In this document: positions 14,957 through 26,927 of the stretch, piece after piece
Position numbering within the stretch: position 1 is the stretch's first letter
Layout of the letters: each line of letters begins with the position of its first letter
Assembly: GCA_030737835.1 (NCBI GenBank)
Contig: CM060855.1
Location: forward strand, 8,161,434 to 8,225,433
From: Acorus gramineus
Lineage: Eukaryota; Streptophyta; Magnoliopsida; Acorales; Acoraceae
Direction of reading: 5' to 3'
Length of the DNA: 64,000 bases
Program-made: the position numbers and the translations under genes
The notes under the pieces: model-generated
What the model saw: the letters and a program-made list of their open reading frames with translations, nothing else
Databases searched by the model: none
What the model was told of the DNA's origin: nothing

Positions 14957-15321
14957 ATGAGTGTGTTTGTGCACAATTTCAAAGGGAAAATGAAAGAAAG
15001 TGAAAGAATTTGAGTAAAAGAGAAAGTGATAAAAAAGTTCAAAAAATTTCATTTGATCAATTATCATGGTATTTGTGTATCTAGTTGAAATTTTTTCTTC
15101 ACTTTCCCTTAAATTCACACGAGTAACTCAAATTCAAACATACGAGGAATGAAATTTTTTTTTTTCCACATTTCTTAATAAGACAAAATAAGAGAAGGAA
15201 AGTGATGGAAAAGTTTTTTCATCCCTTGTTTGACACAAACACTAAATTTTTTAATCGTCAAAGAGGAAATTTTAGCTTCCCTCATTTTCTTTCATTTTTC
15301 TATCATACACAAACACACCCA
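14957..15321. mobile_element. MITE with GTGTGTTTGTG inverted ends
   Basis: The left end GTGTGTTTGTGCAC is mirrored at the right by TACACAAACACACCC. The interior is rich in GAAAGAAAGTGAAA on the left and TTTCTTTCATTTTTC on the right, also inverted. A related degenerate copy may lie at 58460-58790. No coding capacity. Confidence 0.45.
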
Positions 15322-15686
15322 AAATAGTAAAATGTATGATAGACGATTTATGTTGTTTAAGCATCTCCAATGCTATTAGAGTTGGAGGCTCCTAAGTTAT
15401 ATTTGGGGAGAAAATAAAAAAAATAGATTCCAATGGACTCCGTATATTTAACATTAAGCATTATCCGGTGATGAAGTTTTTCCACATGTTAGGAGTGAAA
15501 TTTAGCTCTCTATTACATTGAGTCTTACATTACTTTAGTAATAAGATATTATGACATGAGTAATTAAAAGAGCAAGGTTAAAGAATACACTCCTTAAATA
15601 ATCTCCCTTCTTTATTAGCTCTTAAATGTAAAAACATTTAGGTAGTGTGGTTAGAGACACTCCACTGAGTTACCTGGAGTCTGGGC

Positions 15687-16423
15687 TAGGCCTGTGAATG
15701 GGTTAGGTCCAGATCAGGTTAGGGTGGATCCGGACCCGACCTGTTGGAGGACCCGGACGGTCCGGGTCCAACCTAAGACCCGGCGGATCCTTGAAAATGT
15801 GGGCCCGAACCCGGACCCGGGTCGGACTCGACCCGGATGATTGACAAAAAAAGAAAAAAAAGACGGAGAGCTCATAAATTTGTTTGTCTTATCATTATAT
15901 TTGAAAATTTTTGTAATAAAACATTATTATTATTGAACTTTTCCTAACACTATGTTTGAACATAATTTTATACGGTTCAAAAAAAATAAATGAATTACTA
16001 AACGACATTCAAAACAATAAACACTAACATCTAACATTCAAACTTTTAAAGTAAACAAAAATCTAAACAATATAACAATGCATTAAAAGGGAGAGCTGAT
16101 GGTTATTTGTGTCACAAAATAAACATTTTTGGTGGAGGACTTGTGGTTGTGGGCTTAGTTGGTTATGAGTTATAATTTATGGGTTTGTTATGGACTTGTG
16201 GATATAAAAATGAGTTAAATAAGAAATAAAATTATGAATCAACTAATACTAATAGTATTGTAATATATGTGAATATATATGAATGAAACAATTAGGTTTC
16301 GGATCCAACGAATTAGAGTGGGGTGAATCTGGAGCCGACTCGTTTTTATATTCAGATCTACCGGGTCAGATATAAATAGTATATTACACGTATAATTGGA
16401 TCTGAGTAGAGTCGACAGGCCTA
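15687..16423. mobile_element. hAT-like element, TAGGCCTGT family copy 1
   Basis: Ends are TAGGCCTGTGAATGGGTT and GTCGACAGGCCTA. Flanking octamers GTCTGGGC (15679-15686) and GTCTGAGC (16424-16431) match at seven of eight positions, as for a hAT 8-bp target duplication. Both ends carry dense CGGACCCG/GGGTCC repeats next to an AT-rich middle. The interior motif GTTATTTGTGTCACAAAATA is shared, in opposite orientation, with the element at 59476-60349. No transposase is encoded. Confidence 0.75.
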
Positions 16424-16652
16424 GTCTGAGCCAGTGACAATGGCGAGGCTCGGGATCTGCATTCGTCAACACAGATCTTTCTCTCATCGGTTTCTCTACA
16501 TTCGTCTAGTAGGCGTAGTTTTCCACGTGGCGATCCAAAATCAAAACACGCGTTCACAACACCACCTTTTTATTCAAAAAAAAATTCCCCGCAGCGGAGC
16601 CGAACCGAACTAAAGTAAAAAAAAAGAAAAAGAGCGGAGCGGAGACTCCTCC

Positions 16653-17092
16653 ATGGGTAGTACTAGTCCGGACGAGCCTTAGCCGCGGCGACGCATCGAC
16701 GTGGGGGAGTTGCAGAGCGCACCGCACGACGCGAGGTTTCCCCACCACGAACCAGACCCGTCAGTACTGCTTCACCCGTTACATCGAGTACCACAGGTCG
16801 GTCGGTCTCTCAATCGAGTCTGTTATTGCTGCTGTTGTTTGATGGGTTTTGCGTGGATGGATGGACAGGTGTGTGAGCGAGAAGGGGGAGTGCGAGAAGT
16901 TCGCGCGGTACTACCGCTCGCTTTGCCCCTCTGAGTGGGTCAGTTTTCCATGTCCCGCCCGGTCTTTGCTTTATTCTATGTTTGGGTTCGTTTTTTTGTT
17001 TTTTTTTTTTCATGAATTTTTGGTGGGTGTTGATGCAGATTGAGAAGTGGAACGAACAAAGGGAGCTTGGGATCTTTCCCGGTCCACTTTGA
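16653..17092 (+). pseudogene. COX6B: Cytochrome c oxidase subunit 6b-like gene, probably broken
   Basis: COX6B is a small intermembrane-space subunit of respiratory complex IV with twin CX9C/CX10C cysteines. Conserved sequence is spread over exons ending at 16796, then 16869-16938 and 17039-17092, with GT-AG introns and correct phases. It includes TTNQTRQYCFTRYIEYHR, CEKFARYYRSLC and KWNEQRELGIFPGPL before TGA; all four cysteines remain. Two defects lie in exon 1. The frame from the ATG at 16653 meets TAG at 16680. The N-terminal ELQSAPHDARFP frame is one base out of register with TTNQTR, the shift lying in AGGTTTCCCC at about 16734-16743. The loop between the cysteine pairs is also a few residues shorter than usual. 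The copy keeps introns, so it is not a retrocopy. Sequencing error at the C run could explain the shift but not also the missing start. Confidence 0.8.
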
Positions 17093-18900
17093 GGCCCCAA
17101 GAGAAGAGAGGTGGTTTTTTCTCTTCTCTTAATTCATGTAATTAATTATCTTTTTTTTTTTTTTTTTTTTCTCTTTTTTGTTGGTGTATTTGTGCTGTTC
17201 TTCACTTGTGTAGTTGTTGTAAGATTTAAGAAGATGACAAGTTCATTGACATTATTTTATTTTATGTTATTTTTTTTTACTAACTAGTTTAAAAAAAGTC
17301 TGACTAATACTCTTTTTTCTCATAGATGAGATCAGATGATCAAACCTTGGAAGTACCATTCTTTAAGAAAAAAAAAAACATCCATTTTTGTATTTATTTA
17401 TAAACATTAAATTCAAAATATCTGTTCTTAGGGATTTATTGGATTTCTGAAAAACTTGACATTTAGTACATTCTTATTTAGAAAAGAAGGAAATGCATTT
17501 TTTTTTATATTTTTCATAATAACATATATACTGAGATAACATAATATATATTGTATTACGTGCTTTTATACATTGAGTTAATGATGCGGTGGTTGTAAAT
17601 AAAGTTGTAAAAAGTACCGAGTGTATTAGCAACTCATAAGATGATCACTGGAAAATATTACGTGCGGTCTCTTTTTAGTCTTAATTTCAGTCTGTGTATG
17701 TTTTTATTTTCTTATAAATAATATACCTTATTTAGTAAAATATATGCTTTTATAAACGTTAAAGTGCATTAATAAATTTATACAAGATGTGAAACATTCT
17801 TTATGAGATGCATAGAGATGCATATCTTATTAATATGAATACATTATGTTAACGAGATACTGAAATTAAGGCTAAAAAACATAGGGCCAATGCTTTTTTT
17901 GATCTTGAATTTTGGGTCATATTTGATGTCTCTTTGGCATGGTAAAATTTAGGGCCAGTTTGTCAACCCTGGATAAAGAGATTTCTGTCCAGGTATTTTT
18001 GTTAAACATTAGTTGTTTTTATGAAATGAAAAGTGTATTTCGGTTAATTGGAATTCCATGTAATGAAGTGTGAATTTTTTTGGCATAATCAAATAATAGG
18101 GAATGTAAAGAACATGAAGATGAGGGAGTGTTTTTGAAGGAGACAATGAAGATAAATTATAAACAAAGGACAGTGGTAACAATGGTAGGAAGGTAAGGCT
18201 GAGGTGATCTTATTTATGACTCCCAAAATCTCATCTCATATATGTAGGGCATTCGTAAATCACCCCCATACACTTCCTCCCTATATTGATCCGTATGACA
18301 CAAATCACCCCCCACACTTCTTCCCTGTAATCCCTTATCATGTTTCATAGTTCCTCTCTCTCCCCTCTCCCCTGTTAAATTTTTGCTTTTATGAAGAGAA
18401 ACACATATATATGTTTTAAATAATTAAGACAATTTTTTTCAACACAAAGCATGTAATTATTGGTATTTTTTCTACTTTATCTAATGGTATTTTTTTCTCA
18501 ATTTGTTTTACAGCCTGGGTTGGATTTTTATATATTATGATAGTGCAGTAAATATTACGTTATTATAGTGTATGAAATTCTATCTCAGTGTATGACAATT
18601 TTTTATTTATTTTTTAAAATTGAAAAATATATTTTTGATATCTCAGTATATATGTTATTTTGTATAACATGTATTTCAATAAGGGAGAGTGTTTTTTTTT
18701 TTTTTAAAAAAACCAAATTGTAATTGAGCTTACAATTGGGACTTGCTATATCAATTTTTTTTTTTTTTTTTTGTTACAAAACCTGGACAGGACGAATGGT
18801 CCTAAGAAGATATGGGCCAACAGGGGCCTCAACAGTGATGGTCGGTCGAAGCCTACAAAATCCGGTTTCAGAGGGTTATGAACAATATTGTTTTGAAAAA
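17093..18900. other. Spacer, AT-rich
   Basis: There is no gene. Parts at 17520-17560 and 18500-18660 resemble the dispersed palindromic AT-rich repeat described elsewhere. A degenerate MITE-like block with TATACCTTATTTAGTAAAAT lies near 17710-17880. Long T runs occur at 17151-17170 and 18757-18772. Confidence 0.4.
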
Positions 18901-19177
18901 GAGTGCTCCTCCACTCAGTTTTTTTCTCAGTTTAAAACACAGACTTATATACCTCGTTATAAATTCAGTGAACATATACTTCGTTAGATGATGTATATAC
19001 CTCACTAAATTTTTTCTTACACTTACTAAAAATGGATTCATTTAACTCGAAATGGAGCGATATGCACTTTTTATCAAAACATATATCTCATTAGATAATG
19101 CTTACTATTTTTAAAAAATTAAAAACATGTGAGGTCTGAGTTTTGGTTGGTGAATGTGACTGAGTGTATCATTTTTC
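18901..19177 (+). mobile_element. Mutator-like MITE, copy 2
   Basis: The element starts GAGTGCTCCTCCACTCAG and ends near GACTGAGTGTATCATTTTTC. It shares the whole interior with copy 1, including AAAACACAG, ACTTACTAAAAATGG and GAGGTCTGAGTTTTG. The inverted ends (CACTCAGT/ACTGAGTG) are cleaner than in copy 1. The flanking 9-mers do not match well, so the target duplication has decayed or the boundary is off. Confidence 0.65.
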
Positions 19178-19361
19178 AAAGAAAATAATATGTTCAACCC
19201 CAATTGCAATCTACACTTTTTTTTAAAAAATCATATTCTTTCCCGTTGATGTACATGTTGTTATATGAAATGACGTATTTACTGAGATATAATAATTTTT
19301 TTTTTTTTTTACTTTGAAAAAATAAATTTTTTTTACGCTATATATTATAATAAAATTTCAT

Positions 19362-20060
19362 ACACTGTGATAGCGTAATATATATTATGCTATCATAGTA
19401 TATCCATGCTCATTTGTTTTTCACCACCTGCCAATAGCAGGTCTTGAACCAGGAGGCTGGAGGGCAGACACCAAGAAGGTGTCCATTACCATTCTGCCCA
19501 AAGAATTTGAAGGTGAGGTAGATTAAGGACTGATCCTAATATGTTTTATTGCTCTAATTAACTAAATTATGATCCCTAACAAAGTCAGTTTTTTATTTGT
19601 CGTTAATATACTTAGTCTATTTTATAAATCCTGTATGCAATAACCACAACATTAACGTAATGTATGAAATTGATTAGTGCAACATATATATATATTAACG
19701 TAATGTATGAAATTGATTAGTGCAACATACACTCTGATAGCGTAATATATATTATGCTATCATAGTATATCCATGCTCATTTGTTTTTCACCACCTGCCA
19801 ATACCAGGTCTTGAACCAGGAGGTGGAGGGCAGACACCAAGAAGGTGTCCATTACCATTCCGCCCAAAGAATTTGAAGGTGAGGTAGATTAAGGACTGAT
19901 CCTAATATGTTTTATTGCTCTAATTAACTAAATTATGATCCCTAACAAAGTCAGTTTTTTATTTGTCGTTAATATACTTAGTCTATTTTGTAAATCCCCT
20001 ATGCAATAACCACAACATTAACGTAATGTATGAAATTGATTAGCGCAACATATATATATT
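19362..20060. repeat. Recent tandem duplication of about 0.33 kb
   Basis: Sequence from 19362 to about 19694 is repeated from 19729 to about 20060, offset 367 bp, with very few differences. The unit begins ACACTGTGATAGCG and ends at CAACATATATATAT. A further 35-bp copy of the unit's tail (ATTAACGTAATGTATGAAAT...) sits between the two at 19695-19728. The low divergence indicates a young duplication. Confidence 0.85.
19436..19505 (-). mobile_element. tRNA-like SINE head inside the tandem unit
   Basis: On the minus strand GGTTCAAGACC (19440-19450) is a near-perfect pol III B box. About 40 bases upstream in transcription direction lies AATGGTAATGGACA, a weaker A-box candidate. The spacing suits a tRNA-derived SINE. 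The second tandem copy carries the same motif at about 19808-19818. Confidence 0.4.
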
Positions 20061-20914
20061 CTACTATCTCAACATACATTCAATTACATAAAATATAAAA
20101 ATACATGTATTCAAACCATATGAATATGTATTAAAAATCAAAACATACGCTGATTATCAATAATACTACAAATCTAATGTATTATTTCATTTTTTATTTT
20201 CAAGGTTTGTCGCTGCCCTGTCGCCCTACCGACAATTAAAACTAGGTGGCCTTTTATCGTTTTCCAAATATTTAATACCAGCTGGAGCTAATGATGTGGC
20301 AATAGTTTACATACCTTTTTATCCCAATCAAGATGGGTTAATTAAGTTTCTTAATTTTTTCATTTTACATAAACATGTATGTGTGAAATAAGACTGCATA
20401 TAATGTATAAAAGTCACATGCTGAGGTGACATTTTTATGTTTTTGAGTGTTGGTATGTTCAGTGATGCTGAGTACCAACCAATAATGATTTGTTTTAAAT
20501 ATTTAAAATCGAGGGGAATCCAAAGCCAAGAACAGTTAGAGAGGGGACATTAAAAATTCAAAATGTCCGGCCCTATTCAACAATAAAACACATTAATACT
20601 ATTAACATAATCCCTAATTAAGTCCAAAAAATTGATTAAAAAAAGGGGCCTGATAAAATGACAGGCCAACCGCATGTGACCTCCTCCCTGACGAGCTTCG
20701 GTGGATCCAAATGGAAAGCCATGGAAATAAAATGTGAAACTTGAAATTGTTTTGTTGTTTTATATGAAATCTCCCAGTGCTATATTCTATTATCACAATA
20801 TGCATTTTATTACGTAATTTATAATAAAAAAATGCAATTAATTTATATGAGTATGTATTTCATATTTTATATATAAAAATGTATATATTAATCTAAGACA
20901 GTAATTTTGAACAA
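20061..20914. other. Spacer, no gene seen
   Basis: AT-rich sequence with a short GC-richer patch at 20640-20730. No domains, RNA genes or clear element boundaries are visible. Confidence 0.4.
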
Positions 20915-21115
20915 CTTTTGCGTTTGTAGGAAACTGCTTATGCAATCGTGTAATCAAACAGTTTTATTGTAATAGTTTCCCGCAGGTAGATTTCAGACAA
21001 ATAGTGTTAAAAAATTAGGATTTTCAAAAACTGGTGGGTGGGCTTCCTGTAGATTCAGTTTTAAAATCCAGATTCCTGCATAATCAGTTTTGTAATCATA
21101 CAATCAAATGCACCA
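20915..21115. mobile_element. MITE family A, copy 2
   Basis: Left end TTTTGCGTTTGTAGGAAAC and right end TGTAATCATACAATCAAATG are inverted relatives. The core AGATTCAGTTTTAAAATCCA matches the copies at 8141, 49689 and 54644. Confidence 0.6.
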
Positions 21116-21119
21116 TAGA

Positions 21120-21567
21120 GACCCTTGTTTGGATGTGAAATAGGGGCCCGAATGACCTTGAATAAAGTGGAATAATGCATTTTGGTTGTTTTTGGATGTA
21201 TTGAATATTCTAGTACAACCTAAATCAAAATAAACTTGTATAAAGTAGTGTATGGATTTCAGCTAACCTCTTGAATTTAGTTATTTTAGGTTATTCAACC
21301 CAAAAATATATGTGGGTCCACTGTCAAATCAACTGTCATCACATCTTATAAATCATCTATCAAATCAGCTATCATCATTTTTTCACTTTTTATAAATCCT
21401 TATCCACACTTAATTCACATTTTATCCAAATAATAAAAACTTTATTATTATATTTTTCAACAAAAATAATTCAAAATTAAATCAAATATAAAATTATTTT
21501 ATCATTATTTATGTTAAAATAATCATAAATTTCATAATAACTTAATTCTCTATCCAAACGAAAAGGC
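21120..21567. mobile_element. MITE family B, copy 1
   Basis: About 450 bp from CCCTTGTTTGGATGTGAAAT to TCTCTATCCAAACGAAAAGG. The interior (ATCAACTGTCATCA; TTCACATTTTATCCAAATAA) is shared with 63118-63515 and partly with 7560-7800. The CCTTGTTTGGA/TCCAAACG ends are inverted. No coding capacity. Confidence 0.55.
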
Positions 21568-21734
21568 TTACAATGGACTTAATGTATCATTTTCCTGATT
21601 ACTCTCACAAAATAATCAGGATCCCATCATTAAAATTCAATCCCATCATTAAAATTCAAGTTTGACAAGACAAGATCCGGATTTAGATTTTGTCCACGTT
21701 ACAAGCCTTTCATTGTATCTCCTCCAATTTATGT

Positions 21735-21995
21735 GGGGACCAGAACCGGTCCGTATTGAATTGAGACCACGTGAAAATCGAACTGTATCACTTATTAATC
21801 GAACTGCACAACTAATTATTGGATATATATTTTACTCTCTTATTGGATCTAATCAACTATTAAAGAAAATACGAATTCCTAAGTATTATCAATATCCAAT
21901 AGGAGAGTAAAATATATACCCAACAGTTAATTGTGCAGTTCAATTTTCACGTCATCCAGTTCGATGCTGATCGAAAACTAGATCCAGTCTCATTT
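21735..21995. mobile_element. Fold-back MITE-like hairpin
   Basis: Two arms of roughly 100 bp pair. GAACTGCACAACTAATTA with ATATATTTTACTCTC on the left is inverted on the right as GAGAGTAAAATATAT with TTAATTGTGCAGTTC. Pairing continues outward through GTGAAAATCGAACT and AATTTTCACGTCA. The loop is around 21850-21890. Confidence 0.6.
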
Positions 21996-22369
21996 ATGTG
22001 CGGTGGTGGAGTATAACACAACACAAGCCCATTGCAAGATATTTATACACGCCCAGCTACAAAATATACCCAAAAATTTTCTAGTAAAAAATATTACTTA
22101 TCTTTGTAAGTTTTATGAATTTAATGTATCATGCGAGAGTAATTTCTCTGTTATTCGCAGATTCTTCATTAATTGTGTCATGGATGTGCAAATCTGGATC
22201 TAAAATGCATAAAACAAAATAAGAAAAAAAAAAAAAATACAACAAACAGACCAATCAATCCAAACCGGCCGAAATCAATAATTGACAAGATAAAAAAATC
22301 TGAACCATCCATCACAGCTCGAGAACCCGGCGGGGCATTCCCGCCAATTCATACCGACCGTTGTGACAC

Positions 22370-22379
22370 TTTATAAAAA
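22370..22379 (+). promoter_or_regulatory. TATA box of the beta-tubulin gene
   Basis: TTTATAAAAA lies about 85-90 bp before the ATG at 22463 and is followed by a C-rich then A-rich leader. This fits a TATA-driven plant promoter with a 5' leader of about 60 bases. Confidence 0.65.
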
Positions 22380-22462
22380 CCCCCCTCCCCCTCCCCAAAA
22401 ATACAGAGACTGAAAAACTCAAAAAAACACTTTCAATTTCAGGCTCTCTGTGTCCAAAAAAA

Positions 22463-25398
22463 ATGAGGGAGATCCTACACATACAAGGCGGTCAATGCGG
22501 GAACCAGATCGGGTCGAAGTTCTGGGAGGTGGTCTGCGACGAGCACGGCATCGACCCGACGGGCCGGTACGTCGGCACGTCGCCGGACGGGCTTCAGCTT
22601 GAGAGGATCAACGTCTACTACAACGAGGCGAGCTGTGGCCGGTTCGTGCCCCGTGCCGTCCTCATGGACCTCGAGCCCGGGACCATGGACAGCATCCGGA
22701 CCGGCCCCTTCGGCCAGATATTTCGGCCCGACAACTTCGTGTTCGGTCAGTCCGGGGCCGGGAACAACTGGGCCAAGGGTCACTACACGGAGGGGGCGGA
22801 GCTCATCGATTCGGTTCTTGATGTGGTGAGGAAGGAAGCCGAGAATTGCGACTGCCTGCAAGGTAAGGAAAAAAGAACAATTGGGTTGCTTGAAAGATGC
22901 TTCTTTTATGGCAGAAAACATGATTTGGTGATTTGGGTATGTTAAAAATTGGATTTTTTTTAGTGGGTCTTGCTCGATTGGACATGGATCTGAAAACCCA
23001 GTTGGTTGATTAGCGATTGAATCAGGTTTTCTGTTCGTTTTTACTGTCATGGAGTAGATCTCTCTGTTTATCTGATTTTTTTTTTAAAATTACTTCATTT
23101 GTTCTTTCACTCTTTTTTTTGAATTTCATGTGTTTGATTGTATGCGTTAAACAATAATGGGTTGAACTTTGTTACTTCTTTTATTCAATTTGCTTCGAAG
23201 CATTACTAGTTCATTTTGTCTTTGTTTTAAACACCATGGAATTGTTTATTGGATCCTGGAAGGATGCCTTATATGATCAGTCTTTCGATAAATCATTAGA
23301 TTGGGAATCCCTCAATGTAGTTTCTGATATTATATTGTGTAACATCATTTACTATTACTGAATGTGTTGATCATTGGATTTGGGGAACTTCTTCTGTTCG
23401 ATACGCAGGATTTCAAGTCTGTCATTCACTCGGAGGTGGGACAGGGTCCGGGATGGGGACCCTCCTCATATCCAAGATCAGAGAGGAATACCCGGACCGG
23501 ATGATGCTCACCTTCTCCGTTTTCCCATCCCCAAAGGTTTCTGATACCGTTGTCGAGCCCTACAATGCCACACTCTCTGTCCACCAGCTCGTGGAGAATG
23601 CCGACGAGTGTATGGTGCTTGACAATGAGGCCCTCTATGATATTTGTTTCCGTACGCTCAAGCTCGCCAATCCCAGCTGTAAGAATAAAAAAGGATCACA
23701 CTTTTTACTTCTCCCACTGAATTTGTTAGTCTGATTACATGCAAATCAGTATGATTTTATTCAAAATTGCATCCCATAGTCCTATTATAATCTATAGATA
23801 TTATACGATCTCTGTTGTAGAATATGATATAATGGGAAACTTATTGTTTGTCTTCGACCTGTTTGGAACCAATTGTCTAATTGATTGGAGTGGCTTATCA
23901 ACTGATTTTTCATAGGCTTATCAGTATGATTTTATTCAAAATTTCATCCCATAGTCCTATTATAATCTATCAACTGATTTTTCATAAGCAAAATCAGTTG
24001 ATAAGCCGCTCCAAACTTTTTTTGTTACTTATGTTTTTTATTTAAGGAGCGCTTGTGGATAGGCTTGAACAAATTTTGGAGATTCAATATGAAATTATTC
24101 AAAACTGCATCCCATGTTCCTATAATCAATAAATAATATCTCTGTTGTAAAGTATGATATTATGATATAATGTGAAACTAATTGTTTGTCTTGCAACCGG
24201 TTTGGAACCAATTGTCTAACTAATTCTCCTTCTGTAAAATCAATTTTCAGATAATTGGTTTCAAAATGTTCTTCTGTTTCAGAAACTATAGCTTTTTATT
24301 TAAGATTTTGGTTTTTATGTGTTGAAAATCAACAAAACAATATCCATGAAAAAAACTGGTTAAGAGTAGCTTTTATGAAAACGCTGGTTGAAATCAGTTT
24401 TTATGAAAAATCTTTCTGAAACTCAAGAAAAGTTCTAAAAAATGTTGCCAGGCAATTAATTGGAGTTGTAGATCAAATAGTCTGATTTGAGTTTAATGAA
24501 CCCAATTTACAATCTCATTTATATATAAAAATTTCAATGTAAAAACCCCAATTCACTTCCATCTGTTCTATTGAGAAGTCTAAAATTGAACCACTGATAA
24601 AGATTGTGTTAGAGATATTTATATGTGAGCCTTTCTTGTTTTAAGGGTAGTTTTCGATTCATTCTCTTCAATTTCTGATTCTAACAGACTGCATGCAATT
24701 TCTCTGCGCATACAGTTGGTGATCTGAACCACCTCATCTCGGCCACGATGAGCGGCGTGACCTGCTGCCTCCGCTTCCCGGGCCAGCTCAACTCGGACCT
24801 CCGCAAACTCGCTGTGAACCTCATCCCCTTCCCCCGCCTCCACTTCTTCATGGTCGGCTTCGCCCCCCTCACCTCCCGCGGCTCCCAGCAGTACCGCGCC
24901 CTCACCGTCCCAGAGCTTACCCAGCAAATGTGGGACTCCAAGAACATGATGTGCGCTGCTGACCCCCGCCATGGGCGCTACCTCACCGCCTCCGCCATGT
25001 TCCGTGGCAAGATGAGCACGAAGGAGGTCGACGAGCAGATGATCAACGTGCAGAACAAGAACTCCTCCTACTTCGTCGAGTGGATCCCGAACAACGTGAA
25101 GTCAAGCGTTTGTGATGTGCCCCCGAGGGGGCTTTCGATGGCATCGACGTTTGTGGGGAATTCAACGTCGATACAGGAGATGTTCAGGAGGGTGAGCGAG
25201 CAGTTCACGGCGATGTTCAGGAGGAAGGCTTTCCTGCATTGGTATACCGGGGAGGGGATGGATGAGATGGAGTTCACGGAGGCGGAGAGTAATATGAATG
25301 ACTTGGTTTCGGAGTACCAGCAGTACCAGGATGCCACCGCGCACGATGAGGCTGAGTATGAAGAGGAGGAGGAGGAAGAGGGGGCGGATGAAAATTGA
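22463..25398 (+). CDS. TUBB: Beta-tubulin (TUBB)
   Basis: Beta-tubulin pairs with alpha-tubulin to form microtubules; it binds and hydrolyses exchangeable GTP. Exons are 22463-22862, 23409-23678 and 24716-25398, all GT-AG, phases 1 and 1, giving 450 aa. The protein begins with MREI, the tetrapeptide read during tubulin mRNA autoregulation, followed by GGQCGNQIG. The tubulin signature GGGTGSGMG is at the exon 2 start, with [20 protein letters not shown] after it. Exon 3 carries [40 protein letters not shown] and the acidic tail [14 protein letters not shown]. The two introns at these sites are typical of plant beta-tubulins. Exons are GC-rich, introns AT-rich. No defect is seen. Antisense frames across exon 1 are shadows. 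Confidence 0.98.
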
Positions 25399-26410
25399 GG
25401 TTGCATTACATTTGAGGTGGTGTTGATGGTTATGGTGGTTTGATTTGCTTCTTTTTTTGGTTTGATGAATCAATGTGGGTTGGTGGTTGTTGTTTTGCTT
25501 GGTGTTTTTCCAAAGTTTGCCTCAAAATCAACCTTAAGAAGATATAATAAGTTATGTGATTTGGGCAAGGACTGCATAAATGTCTGGGTGAAATGAAATC
25601 ATGCCTGTTTTTTCAGTATTTTTGGGCACAACAAAGATTCGACAAGTCCTTGCTGTTGCATTGCATAATCTTTCACCTTGTGCTCTGCTGATTGGTGTTC
25701 GGATCTCCTGTGTCAAAGGCACATGGATTACATGTCATGTAGGCGAGTGCATGTGTAGTATTTTCATAAACATTAATACTGTTTTGTTTTTATGTACGTA
25801 CCCTTACTTGATTGGTGGGCACAGAGAGCCTGTGTGTTTTTGACACAAAAGGATCCACTATTTGCTAAATGGCCTAAGCAAATGGATACGCTTGTGCTTC
25901 TGCACAACAGTAGCAAGAGTTCTTAGATGTTAAACCAAGGACCTGAAATCAACTCCTGATGAATCTGAATAATTTTTTTTTTTATTTGTTCTGAAGTTAT
26001 CCTAAATTTGCTCATAAAATGATATGAAGAAAGAGGAAGTTTATTCATGGCTGTGAAAAAAACTTGGTAGTAGCCTAGTAGGTGTATCGACATTTTTGCA
26101 CATGTTTACGAGAGGTGATATATATGTATATATATATAATGGTGAGATTGATATTCTCACAGAATTTGGGTAGTGTGATTAACATGATGGTTGGATTCAA
26201 AAAATGATTAGTAAGGTTATTCTTTCACTTAATAATAAGAAATACCTTTGCGTATGTATAAGTTTTCATTTAAAATAAAACAACTGTTGATATTTTATAT
26301 TAATTATAAAAAACTAGATTATTTGTTATTTGTTATCTCATGTCACACGCATTGAACAATTTGATATTCCAACGTCTTCATGAACATATGAAAAGAAAGG
26401 ATTAGAATTT
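25399..26410. other. Tubulin 3' region and spacer
   Basis: The 3' untranslated region is T/G-rich with a possible polyadenylation signal (GATATAATAAG) at about 25541. Beyond 25900 the sequence is AT-rich with a short TATATA run at 26118-26138. No gene is seen. Confidence 0.45.
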
Positions 26411-26927
26411 AAAAAAGAAATTATATGACCCTTGTAAACTTTATGAAATCTATATAACTGATTTTTTTTAAAGTCCATATAACCCTTTAAACAATCTATG
26501 TAAATCCACATAATCCGTTGACAAATTGGAATAAAATATTTTATGAATATTTTATTAATTAACATTTGTTGAAAATCTAGTATATTAAACTCCTTTTGCA
26601 TTGTGTTAAAAATATAAAAAAATCTTCTGTAAATGATAATTTTATCTCTCGGAATACAATATTAAACACTATCCGAAAGGATAAAATCACTATTTATGAA
26701 TGATTTTTTACATTTTTAACACATTATAAAAGATTTTGAATAGACTGTGTTTTGGTAATTTAACAGAATATTCACATAATAGCTTTCATCTGTCAATAAA
26801 AATTTAACTCAAGTAATTATTTAAATTTGTATAGATATTTTCAAGGGGTTACATAAAACTTTAGAAGAAATAAAAGTGTCACGTGAATCTCGAATAGTTT
26901 TACAAGGAGTTACATGGAATTTTTTTC
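26411..26927. mobile_element. Fold-back element, copy 1 (diverged)
   Basis: Two arms of about 250 bp face each other around 26670. The centre pairs ATGATAATTTTATCTCTCGG with CCGAAAGGATAAAATCACTA. The outer arms have ATATAACCCTTTAAACAATC on the left and GGGGTTACATAAAAC on the right. The same architecture and motifs (GTTAAAAATGTGAAAAA-type, TATGTGGATTT-type) appear in the better-preserved copy at 58932-59468. No coding capacity. Confidence 0.65.

Noticed and set aside
22475..23050. 191-codon antisense frame across tubulin exon 1
   Set aside because: It is a by-product of GC-rich coding sequence on the other strand and continues into the intron.
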